Origin: Alg239-R122 sp041746135
GTDB lineage: Bacteria; Pseudomonadota; Alphaproteobacteria; Sphingomonadales; Sphingomonadaceae
NCBI GenBank assembly: GCA_041746135.1
Contig: JBGTHQ010000040.1
Coordinates: 1-7,592, forward strand
Reading direction: 5' to 3'
Length of the DNA: 7,592 nt
The notes beneath the pieces are model-generated. The model saw only the letters and a program-made list of their open reading frames with translations, made no database searches and was not told the DNA's origin. This document shows, in pieces, positions 1 through 5,882 of the stretch. Every line of letters begins with the position of its first letter. Position 1 is the first letter of the stretch. The position numbers and the translations under genes were made by a program.

Positions 1-333
1 ATCGAACGCGGGCGGTGCGGGATCGGCGGGCGGCGAAGGGTTCGCCGCAGGCGGCGCATCGGCGGGCGCTTCCGGAACAGATGCCGTATCGGCGGGCGGC
101 CCATCGGCAGATGCCGGATCGGCGGGCGGCGTTGCATAACGTGGTCGTGGTCGGCTTGGGGCACCTTCGGGCATGCTCTCCGCCAGTTGTTCGGGCGTCA
201 GGCGGTCGGACATCTCCCATCGCAGCCGGTACCATACACGATAGGGCCGTCCGTCCGGGCCGAGCGGGTTGCGGGGAGCATCCGGACTATGCAAGGCCGG
301 GACACGGGGCGAGCAGGAGCGATCATCGGTCAT
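1..333 (-). CDS. Partial CDS (5' end), Pro/Ala/Asp-rich protein of unknown function
   Basis: An open frame on the minus strand begins with ATG at 333 and runs through 111 codons without a stop to the left edge, so the C-terminus is missing. The product begins MTDDRSCSPR. At about residues 22-40 there is an ordered-looking stretch (PLGPDGRPYRVWYRLRWEM), followed by TPEQLAE. From about residue 65 it is low-complexity, with repeated PPAD blocks, as in a disordered linker. No signal peptide or membrane segment is visible in this part. Codons in this frame mostly end in G or C, as in uvrA, and that is why I prefer it to the overlapping plus-strand frame (15-347). No clear Shine-Dalgarno sequence precedes the ATG, so the start is uncertain. 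I do not recognise the family. Composition says it belongs to the host backbone, not to the AT-rich module beside it. Confidence 0.6.
   Translation of the reverse strand, partial: MTDDRSCSPRVPALHSPDAPRNPLGPDGRPYRVWYRLRWEMSDRLTPEQLAESMPEGAPSRPRPRYATPPADPASADGPPADTASVPEAPADAPPAANPSPPADPAPPAFD
78..129. repeat. Two 22-bp near-identical direct repeats, 30 bp apart, in the Pro-rich coding region
   Basis: The segments 78-99 and 108-129 match at 21 of 22 positions (a single T/G difference). Their core, ATCGGCGGGCG, also occurs at about 22-32 and 58-68, giving four copies spaced 30-36 bp apart. In the minus-strand frame the core encodes a PPAD or APAD block, so the simplest reading is a tandemly expanded Pro/Ala/Asp linker in the partial gene. 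Confidence 0.6.
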
Positions 334-343
334 GGACCGAGGT

Positions 344-358
344 GTAACCTATCTGGTT
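344..358. promoter_or_regulatory. Small inverted repeat, possible operator
   Basis: TAACC-TATCT-GGTTA is a perfect 5-bp dyad with a 5-nt spacer. It lies about 11 nt upstream of the ATG (333) of the leftward partial gene, near the left composition boundary. Its position would suit an operator for that gene. A dyad this short can arise by chance. Confidence 0.25.
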
Positions 359-413
359 ATGTGTAGGAAAGTTTTAAAAATGAAAACGAATAATCATATG
401 GCAAATTAATTTC

Positions 414-590
414 TTAATGTGCATCTAATACGGCAGAGTTATCATGCCTGACCTGTTTTTGTCTGTGGTCTGTATCAAGTGCATCTTTAAACCATAATTT
501 ATAATTGTCAGAATCACGTAGATTGGAGATTTCCTCTTGATACTGTACGAAAACTTCTACTAACCAAGCTATGTTTTTATCGTTTTTCAT
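414..590 (-). CDS. Small 58-aa protein divergent from the deaminase gene; candidate partner or regulator
   Basis: On the minus strand an ATG at 590-588 opens 58 codons, ending in TAA at 416-414. The start is preceded by AGGAGAGG (minus strand of 596-603): AGGAG with 8 nt, or GAGAGG with 5 nt, to the ATG. This is the strongest Shine-Dalgarno match in the window. The product starts MKNDKNIAWLVEVFVQYQEE, is rich in Asp, Asn, Lys and Gln, and ends VLDAH. It has hydrophobic and aromatic residues spaced as in helices (W9, V11, V13, F14, V15, Y17, then Y30, L32, W33, F34), no signal peptide, no cysteines and no membrane segment. Composition is AT-rich like the deaminase gene, so both probably arrived together. 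The start codons of the two divergent genes are 95 nt apart, a space that would hold both promoters. I do not recognise the family. In Vibrio cholerae the position upstream of avcD holds the inhibitory AvcI RNA; by position alone this ORF is a candidate inhibitor or co-factor. It could also be spurious and the region act as RNA. Confidence 0.6.
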   Translation of the reverse strand: MKNDKNIAWLVEVFVQYQEEISNLRDSDNYKLWFKDALDTDHRQKQVRHDNSAVLDAH

Positions 591-595
591 ATCAG

Positions 596-603
596 CCTCT
601 CCT
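596..603 (-). promoter_or_regulatory. Strong Shine-Dalgarno sequence for the 58-aa ORF
   Basis: The minus strand reads AGGAGAGG, ending 5 nt before the ATG at 590 (the AGGAG core ends 8 nt before it). The match and spacing are close to ideal and are the main argument that the small ORF is translated. Confidence 0.6.
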
Positions 604-685
604 ACATCTCAAAAAACCTCTAACATACTTGTTAAACGATTCAATCGCAGATTACGTTGCACACGAAAAGATAAAGAGAAAAATT

Positions 686-2239
686 ATGAGTGGAATTGAA
701 AGAGAAGCTTTTATGTCGATTATTGCTCCGATAGGCATTGACGTTGAGCAAGTGGTAAACGTGATATCAGAAAAAGCAAATCAGATAAAATATGAGCCAA
801 ATGTAATCAAACTAACCGATGTTTTGAAAGAGTCTGGACGCGTCGATTCTAGTTACCAAGACGAAATTGAAAGATATCAGAACTACATCAAAGCTGGTGA
901 TAAAATTTGCAAAGAAGCAAAAAGAGGCGACGTTTTAACATTAATGGGAGTTGCAAAACTGCTTATCGTTGGGAAAGAGCAACGAGAAAAACTCACTCAA
1001 AGCCGACGCTTGAACATTTTTAGGCAAATAAAAAGACTGGATGAATTTAAACATCTAGAGCGCACATATGGTCGTAACATAATATTTGTTGGATGTTATG
1101 CATCTAAGGATGCACGAGTAGAATTTCTGATAAACAAACAAAGAGTCTCAGACAGAACATCTTCTAAAACTAAATTAGAGGCCAAAGCACTTGACCTTAT
1201 TTCTACGGATGAAGACGAATCAGACGAAGATTTTGGTCAGAAAATAATCGATTGTTACCCAAAATCTGATTTTATTTTAGATTGCACCAGCTTGAAGACA
1301 TTGGAAGAATCTTGTGAAAGATTCTTCCAAATTTATTTTGGGCACCCGTTTGTTTCTCCTACTCATGATGAACATGGCTCGTATATTGCCAATGCGGCAG
1401 CGTACAGATCACTTGACCTATCCCGGCAAGTTGGAGCTGCTATTTTTGGAGAAGGTGGTGAGATTATTAGCCTAGGCTGTAATGAGGTACCAGCAGCAGG
1501 GGGCGGCACATATTGGTGTAATCATACTGATGATACTAGAGATTTTGTATTAGGGCATGACTCTAATCAAAGGCTCAGAGACGATATGGCACGAGATGCG
1601 CTTTCTCATTTGAAAGAACAAGGTTGGTTAAGTGATAGTATGGAGAAAAAGTCTTTATCAGAGTTAGTTGAACTCGCTTTCGCGAAACATGATAGAGAAA
1701 CAGAGGGTAACGACAAAAAAGACGGTCCTTGGAGTCAAGCAATGCTCTCAGACGTTATCGAATATGGGCGAATGGTACATGCCGAAATGAATGCTCTTAC
1801 CGATGCAGCTCGATTTAGGCGCTCGACGAACAATGCAACTTTGTATTGTACAACGATGCCATGTCATATGTGTGCTAAACTTATAATTGCTTCGGGAATT
1901 ATGAGAGTTGTATATGTGCAACCTTATGTCAAAAGCCTAGCGGGCGAATTATATTCTGATTCAATCGCCTTTGAAAAAGTAAAATCTACTCGGAATATGG
2001 TTCAATTTGAAACATTGAAAGGTGTTACACCAACTGGCTTTAAACGAGCGTTCGCAAAATCAGAAAAAAGAAAAAGGAAAGATGGAAAAGCTAAAAATTG
2101 GAATAAAAATAACGCAAATCCAACCTTTCTCACTACAATTCCTTATTATACTCAAGCTGAATTGCAATCATTAACTGAACTAAAATCACTGATTGATTCC
2201 CAAACTCTAACTGTAAACGTAGCTAAACCCGTGACGTAA
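686..2239 (+). CDS. avcD: AvcD-like anti-phage deoxycytidylate (dCMP/dCTP) deaminase with N-terminal P-loop-type domain
   Basis: The predicted product of 517 aa is close to the usual size (about 530 aa) of AvcD-family proteins, which join a P-loop kinase-like domain to a deoxycytidylate deaminase domain. Known members convert deoxycytidine nucleotides to deoxyuridine nucleotides during infection and so starve phage DNA synthesis. The N-terminal domain (about 1-210) has a nucleotide-kinase-like layout, but its loop reads SIIAPIGIDVEQV, without a canonical GxxxxGK[ST]. The linker holds the family-typical LSRQVGAAI and NEVPAAGGGTYW. The deaminase zinc site is complete: H365-A-E367, then PC393-H-M-C396; E367 would be the catalytic proton shuttle. 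The C-terminal RKDGKAKNWN segment also fits the family. I chose ATG 686 over the upstream TTG (629) because AAGAGA (674-679) lies 6 nt before it and the family fold starts at about residue 9. The gene diverges from the 58-aa ORF and converges on uvrA with a 15-nt gap. Its substrate (dCMP or dCTP) cannot be read from the sequence. Confidence 0.88.
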   Translation: MSGIEREAFMSIIAPIGIDVEQVVNVISEKANQIKYEPNVIKLTDVLKESGRVDSSYQDEIERYQNYIKAGDKICKEAKRGDVLTLMGVAKLLIVGKEQREKLTQSRRLNIFRQIKRLDEFKHLERTYGRNIIFVGCYASKDARVEFLINKQRVSDRTSSKTKLEAKALDLISTDEDESDEDFGQKIIDCYPKSDFILDCTSLKTLEESCERFFQIYFGHPFVSPTHDEHGSYIANAAAYRSLDLSRQVGAAIFGEGGEIISLGCNEVPAAGGGTYWCNHTDDTRDFVLGHDSNQRLRDDMARDALSHLKEQGWLSDSMEKKSLSELVELAFAKHDRETEGNDKKDGPWSQAMLSDVIEYGRMVHAEMNALTDAARFRRSTNNATLYCTTMPCHMCAKLIIASGIMRVVYVQPYVKSLAGELYSDSIAFEKVKSTRNMVQFETLKGVTPTGFKRAFAKSEKRKRKDGKAKNWNKNNANPTFLTTIPYYTQAELQSLTELKSLIDSQTLTVNVAKPVT

Positions 2240-2254
2240 ATTACAATTAGATAT

Positions 2255-5149
2255 TCACCCCAGCATCGCCTTCAGATACCCGCCGGTAAAGCTGGCCGGG
2301 TTGGCCGCGACTTGCTCGGGTGTGCCCTCTGCAATCAGCTCGCCGCCCTTGACGCCGCCTTCGGGGCCCATGTCGAGGATCCAGTCGGCGGTCTTGATCA
2401 CGTCGAGATTATGTTCGATCACCACCACGGAGTTACCCTGTTCGACCAGGCGGTGGAGCACTTCCAATAGCTTGCGCACATCCTCGAAATGCAGGCCGGT
2501 CGTGGGTTCGTCGAGAATATAGAGCGTGCGGCCGGTCGAGCGTTTCGACAGCTCCTTGGCGAGCTTCACGCGCTGCGCCTCGCCGCCGCTGAGCGTCGTC
2601 GCCTGTTGCCCGACCTTGACATAGCCGAGGCCGACCTCGTGCAGCATAGCCATCTTGTCGCGGATCGGCGGCACCGCCTTGAAAAACTCCACCGCATCCT
2701 CGACCGTCATGTCGAGCACGTCGGCGATCGAATGCCCCTTGAACTTCACCTCCAGCGTTTCGCGGTTATAGCGTTTGCCGTGGCACACCTCGCAGGTGAC
2801 GTAGACGTCGGGCAGAAAGTGCATCTCGATCTTGATCAGGCCGTCGCCGCGGCACGTCTCGCACCGCCCGCCCTTGACGTTGAACGAAAACCGGCCGGGT
2901 TTGTAGCCGCGCGCCTGGCTTTCGGGCAGCCCCGCGAACCAGTCGCGGATATTGGTGAACGCGCCTGTGTACGTTGCGGGGTTGGAGCGCGGCGTGCGGC
3001 CGATCGGCGACTGGTCGATGTCGATAATCTTGTCGCAATGTTCGAGGCCGGTGACCTTGTCATGCGCGCCGGCGATGATGCGCGCACCGTTGAGCGTGCG
3101 CGCCGCGGCGGCATAGAGCGTGTCGATGGTGAGCGAGCTCTTGCCGCTTCCGCTCACGCCGGTGACGCAGGTAAAAGTGCCGAGCGGGATCGACGCGGTG
3201 ACGTTTTGCAGGTTGTTGGCGGTGGCGCCGTGCACGGTCAGTTTCTTTTTATTGCCCTTGCGCCGCTTGTCCGGAACCGCGATCTCGCGCTTGCCGGTCA
3301 AGTAATCGGCGGTGAGCGAGTTCTTGGCCTTCAATATCTGTTTCAGCGTCCCCTTGGCCACCACTTCGCCGCCGCGCACGCCCGCGCCGGGACCGAGGTC
3401 GACAATATAGTCGGCATTGCGGATCGCATCCTCGTCATGCTCGACCACGATCACGGTGTTGCCGAGATCGCGCAGCCGTTTCAAGGTGAGCAGCAAGCGG
3501 TCATTGTCGCGCTGGTGCAGGCCGATGCTGGGCTCGTCGAGCACATAGAGCACGCCCGACAGGCCCGATCCGATCTGGCTGGCGAGCCGGATGCGCTGGC
3601 TCTCGCCGCCGCTGAGCGTGCCCGAGGTGCGGTCGAGATTGAGATAGTCGAGCCCGACATTGTTGAGGAAGCCCAATCGCTCGATAATCTCTTTCAGGAT
3701 CGCCTTGGCAATCTGCTGCTGCTGCGCGGTCAGGTGGTCGTTGAGCCCCGTAAAGAAGGCGAGCGCGTCGACCACGGAGCGCCGCGTGGGGATGGAAATA
3801 TCCTCGCCGGCGATCTTCACCGCCCGCGCCTTGGGGTTGAGGCGCGCGCCGTGGCACACCTCGCACGGCGCCGCGGCCTGGTATTTCGACAGCTCCTCAC
3901 GCATCCACGCGCTTTCGGTCTGCAACAGGCGGCGGTTGAGATTGCCGATCACGCCCTCGAACGCCTTTTTGACTTCGTACGATTTGCGTCCGTCCTTGAA
4001 CCGCAGCACCACCGGCTTGCCCCCGGTGCCGTGCAGGATCGCGTCGCGATGCTCCTCGTGCAGATCGCGCCACGGCGTTTCCAGATCGAAGCCGAAATGC
4101 CGCGCCAGGCTGCCCAGCACCTGCATGTAATAGGGCGATGGCGGGTTTGATTTGGCCCACGGCATGACCGCACCTTTTTTGAGCGACAGCTCGCTATTGG
4201 GCACCACCAGCTGCGGGTCGAAATACTGTTTCTCGCCGAGGCCATCACACGCCGGACACGCGCCCTGCGGCGCGTTGAATGAAAAGAGCCGCGGTTCGAT
4301 TTCCTCGATCGTAAAGCCCGATACCGGACAGGCGAATTTCTCCGAAAACACGATGCGGTTATCGGGAATGCCGGTGCCTTTCATCGCCCCGCCCGCGTCC
4401 TTGTCGTCATCGCGGCCCGGGACCACGCCATCCGCCAGATCGACATAGGCGAGTCCGTCGGCCAACCGCAGCGCCTGTTCGAAACTGTCCGCCAGCCGCG
4501 TGTCCATGTTCTTCTTGACCGCCAGCCGGTCGACCACGACTTCGATATCGTGCTTATATTTCTTGTCGAGCTTGGGCGCGTCCTCGATATCGTAGAATTC
4601 ACCGTCGATCCGCACGCGGGTAAAGCCCGCCTTGGTCCATTCGGCCAGCTCCTTGCGATATTCGCCCTTGCGCCCGCGCACGACGGGGGCAAGTAGGTAG
4701 AAGCGTATGCCTTCAGGCAGATCGAGCACGCGGTCGACCATCATGCTGACGCTCTGCGCGGTGATCGGCAGGCCGGTGGCGGGCGAATAGGGCACACCGA
4801 CGCGCGCCCATAGGAGCCGCATGTAATCGTAAATCTCTGTCACCGTCGCCACGGTCGAGCGCGGATTGCGGCTGGTGGTCTTCTGTTCAATCGAGATCGC
4901 GGGCGAAAGCCCGTCAATATGCTCGACATCGGGTTTTTGCATCATTTCCAGAAACTGCCGCGCATAGGCCGACAGACTCTCGACATAGCGGCGCTGTCCC
5001 TCGGCATAGATGGTGTCGAACGCGAGCGAGCTCTTGCCGCTGCCCGACAGGCCGGTCATGACAATCAAACTGTCGCGCGGCAGGTCGATATCGATGCCCT
5101 TAAGATTATGTTCGCGGGCGCCACGGACGCTTATGGTGGTGAGACTCAT
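2255..5149 (-). CDS. uvrA: UvrABC nucleotide excision repair ATPase subunit A
   Basis: UvrA forms a dimer that, with UvrB, finds bulky DNA lesions and loads UvrB for incision by UvrC. The product is 964 aa from ATG 5149. Both ABC ATPase modules are intact: Walker A GLSGSGKS (33-40) and GVSGSGKS (664-671), signatures LSGGE (512-516 and 853-857), and the Walker B motifs LYVLDEPSIGLH and LYILDEPTTGLH. The C-terminal zinc module is complete (C763, C766, C786, C789). The first zinc module has C274, then Ser at 277 where the classical pattern has Cys, then C298 and C301; I believe CPVSGF occurs in other alphaproteobacterial UvrAs. An in-frame ATG at 5212 would add 21 residues. I prefer 5149 because homologues begin near SVRGAREHNLKG and because a LexA box (5160-5174) would otherwise lie inside the gene. 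No good Shine-Dalgarno sequence precedes either ATG. It is divergent from the lipoprotein gene and probably SOS-induced. Confidence 0.97.
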   Translation of the reverse strand: MSLTTISVRGAREHNLKGIDIDLPRDSLIVMTGLSGSGKSSLAFDTIYAEGQRRYVESLSAYARQFLEMMQKPDVEHIDGLSPAISIEQKTTSRNPRSTVATVTEIYDYMRLLWARVGVPYSPATGLPITAQSVSMMVDRVLDLPEGIRFYLLAPVVRGRKGEYRKELAEWTKAGFTRVRIDGEFYDIEDAPKLDKKYKHDIEVVVDRLAVKKNMDTRLADSFEQALRLADGLAYVDLADGVVPGRDDDKDAGGAMKGTGIPDNRIVFSEKFACPVSGFTIEEIEPRLFSFNAPQGACPACDGLGEKQYFDPQLVVPNSELSLKKGAVMPWAKSNPPSPYYMQVLGSLARHFGFDLETPWRDLHEEHRDAILHGTGGKPVVLRFKDGRKSYEVKKAFEGVIGNLNRRLLQTESAWMREELSKYQAAAPCEVCHGARLNPKARAVKIAGEDISIPTRRSVVDALAFFTGLNDHLTAQQQQIAKAILKEIIERLGFLNNVGLDYLNLDRTSGTLSGGESQRIRLASQIGSGLSGVLYVLDEPSIGLHQRDNDRLLLTLKRLRDLGNTVIVVEHDEDAIRNADYIVDLGPGAGVRGGEVVAKGTLKQILKAKNSLTADYLTGKREIAVPDKRRKGNKKKLTVHGATANNLQNVTASIPLGTFTCVTGVSGSGKSSLTIDTLYAAAARTLNGARIIAGAHDKVTGLEHCDKIIDIDQSPIGRTPRSNPATYTGAFTNIRDWFAGLPESQARGYKPGRFSFNVKGGRCETCRGDGLIKIEMHFLPDVYVTCEVCHGKRYNRETLEVKFKGHSIADVLDMTVEDAVEFFKAVPPIRDKMAMLHEVGLGYVKVGQQATTLSGGEAQRVKLAKELSKRSTGRTLYILDEPTTGLHFEDVRKLLEVLHRLVEQGNSVVVIEHNLDVIKTADWILDMGPEGGVKGGELIAEGTPEQVAANPASFTGGYLKAMLG

Positions 5150-5159
5150 GCGGGGACTT

Positions 5160-5174
5160 GTTCCATATTTGTTC
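5160..5174 (-). promoter_or_regulatory. LexA (SOS) box upstream of uvrA
   Basis: GTTC-N7-GTTC (read on the minus strand as GAAC-N7-GAAC) is the direct-repeat LexA operator known in alphaproteobacteria. It ends 10 nt upstream of the chosen uvrA ATG (5149), and uvrA is a classical SOS gene. The match is exact in both half-sites and the 7-nt spacer. I could not place a convincing -35/-10 pair around it. Confidence 0.75.
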
Positions 5175-5197
5175 TGAATGCGCAAGCGCGCAGATAA

Positions 5198-5214
5198 GGG
5201 GATATGCCCCATAT
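5198..5214. repeat. Overlapping small dyads in the uvrA upstream region
   Basis: GGGG-N5-CCCC (5198-5210) overlaps ATATG-N4-CATAT-like symmetry (5202-5214). It lies in the divergent region between uvrA and the lipoprotein gene, upstream of the LexA box. It may be an operator or a chance palindrome; no regulator can be assigned. Confidence 0.2.
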
Positions 5215-5282
5215 GGCGCTGATTGCCCGATCTGCAAATATAAATGCCGTTAGAGCAGGTTTCCGATCCGCCAAACCGCTAC

Positions 5283-5307
5283 GGAACATTGTATTTGGGC
5301 ATCCGTT
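5283..5307 (+). promoter_or_regulatory. EcfG (general stress response) promoter for the lipoprotein gene
   Basis: GGAAC (5283-5287), a 16-nt spacer and CGTT (5304-5307) match exactly the -35/-10 consensus of EcfG/SigT sigma factors, which run the general stress response of alphaproteobacteria. Transcription would begin near 5313-5316, leaving a leader of about 50 nt before the ATG at 5365. This places the downstream lipoprotein in the stress regulon governed by the PhyR-NepR-EcfG cascade. That assignment is inference from the promoter alone. Confidence 0.75.
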
Positions 5308-5364
5308 TATGCTGCAGTGCCCGAGGATTTCAGCTCAAGGCACCCGGAACAAAGGACCACGACT

Positions 5365-5868
5365 ATGAAGAAAATACTGATCATACCCGCGCTCGCCGCT
5401 TTTGCGCTGACGGCATGCAGCGAGAATGCCGATACCGATGCCGACACCGAGGCAATGGATGCGCAATCGGGAGAGTTGGCCGGTGACACCATGACCGGTG
5501 ATGCCGTGTCCAGTGATGCCATGAATGCGGACGGGACATCGGCCAATGGCGCGATGTCGGACGGCATGATGTTGGATCGTACCACGACAGACGGCACTAT
5601 GCAAAATGGCACCAGGCAAAATGGCACCATGCAGAACGATGCCATGGCGGGACAAAAGGCCGTACCCGCCGGCACCACCAGCAGATCGGGAACGATGATG
5701 TCCAAGGAAATGCTGAAAATGCGGGAGAAAGCCGCTGAAAATACCGCCGATCGGCTGGAAGAAAAAGCCGATCGGATCGATGGCCCGGCGGGTGAGAAAT
5801 ACGAACGGGCCGCCGACGCGATGGAACATAGCGCCGATCATATGGGCAATATGGCGGAGAAAAAATAA
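5365..5868 (+). CDS. Small Met/Asp/Gly/Thr-rich lipoprotein, probable general stress protein
   Basis: The product is 167 aa and begins MKKILIIPALAAFALTACSE: two lysines, a short hydrophobic core, then a lipobox L15-T-A-C18. It should therefore be exported, lipidated on C18 and, with Ser at +2, sent to the outer membrane. Residues 19-110 are low-complexity and acidic, dominated by Asp, Met, Gly, Thr and Ala, with three GTMQN/GTRQN pentapeptides at 77-91. Residues 113-167 are charged and helical (EMLKMREKAAENTADRLEEK and onward), probably an amphipathic coil. The start is set by AAAGGA (5351-5356), 8 nt upstream, and by the signal peptide; an upstream in-frame GTG at 5317 would bury the signal sequence. 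It stands alone between an EcfG-type promoter and a strong terminator. I do not recognise a named family. An envelope stress or metal-related role is possible but not shown. Confidence 0.88.
   Translation: MKKILIIPALAAFALTACSENADTDADTEAMDAQSGELAGDTMTGDAVSSDAMNADGTSANGAMSDGMMLDRTTTDGTMQNGTRQNGTMQNDAMAGQKAVPAGTTSRSGTMMSKEMLKMREKAAENTADRLEEKADRIDGPAGEKYERAADAMEHSADHMGNMAEKK
5593..5637 (+). repeat. Three tandem 15-bp repeats inside the lipoprotein gene
   Basis: Units 5593-5607, 5608-5622 and 5623-5637 share the pattern GGCAC-ATGCAAAAT with a few substitutions and encode GTMQN, GTRQN, GTMQN. The 15-bp period keeps the frame, so copy number could change by slippage and alter linker length without breaking the protein. 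Confidence 0.8.
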
Positions 5869-5882
5869 TCCTCTCTTTCCTG

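Larger units (their letters stand above)
345..2254. other. AT-rich, probably laterally acquired module (small ORF plus deaminase)
   Basis: Base composition changes abruptly near 345-360 and again near 2250. I counted 18 G/C in the 60 bases at 661-720 against 39 of 60 at 3601-3660 in uvrA. The codon choice of the deaminase gene is AT-rich while both flanking genes prefer G/C-ending codons. The segment carries a divergent pair: a 58-aa leftward ORF and an AvcD-like deaminase. No integrase, transposase, tRNA or clear terminal repeat is visible, so the route of entry is unknown. The right edge falls exactly at the uvrA stop codon. Lateral transfer is inferred from composition and content. Confidence 0.7.

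Noticed and set aside
15..347. Plus-strand frame of 110 codons over the Pro-rich region
   Set aside because: It is Arg/Ala-rich as expected of a shadow frame; the minus-strand frame has host-like codon use and stays open to the edge.
403..412. Palindrome AAATTAATTT just beyond the small ORF stop codon, as a terminator
   Set aside because: It has no G/C stem and no loop; an AT palindrome in an AT-rich stretch is expected by chance.
419..486. Direct repeat GTGCATCT at 419-426 and 479-486
   Set aside because: An 8-bp repeat is short, and in the 58-aa frame it simply encodes two Asp-Ala pairs. It was considered as an operator pair or attachment site and not supported.
345..2254. Insertion sequence, integrated element or attachment-site repeats bounding the AT-rich module
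   Set aside because: I compared both junctions by eye and found no convincing direct or inverted terminal repeats, no tRNA fragment and no recombinase gene.
2489..4150. Long plus-strand frame (553 codons) opposite uvrA
   Set aside because: This is an antisense shadow of a GC-rich conserved gene. The uvrA motifs on the minus strand account for the conservation and this frame shows no family pattern.
5244..5486. Plus frame of 80 codons starting upstream of the lipoprotein gene
   Set aside because: It crosses the EcfG promoter and overlaps the lipoprotein in another frame; it has no ribosome site and no recognisable domain.
5307..5841. Minus-strand frames (132 and 168 codons) opposite the lipoprotein gene
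   Set aside because: They are shadows of the repetitive lipoprotein sequence, which itself has a signal peptide, ribosome site, promoter and terminator.
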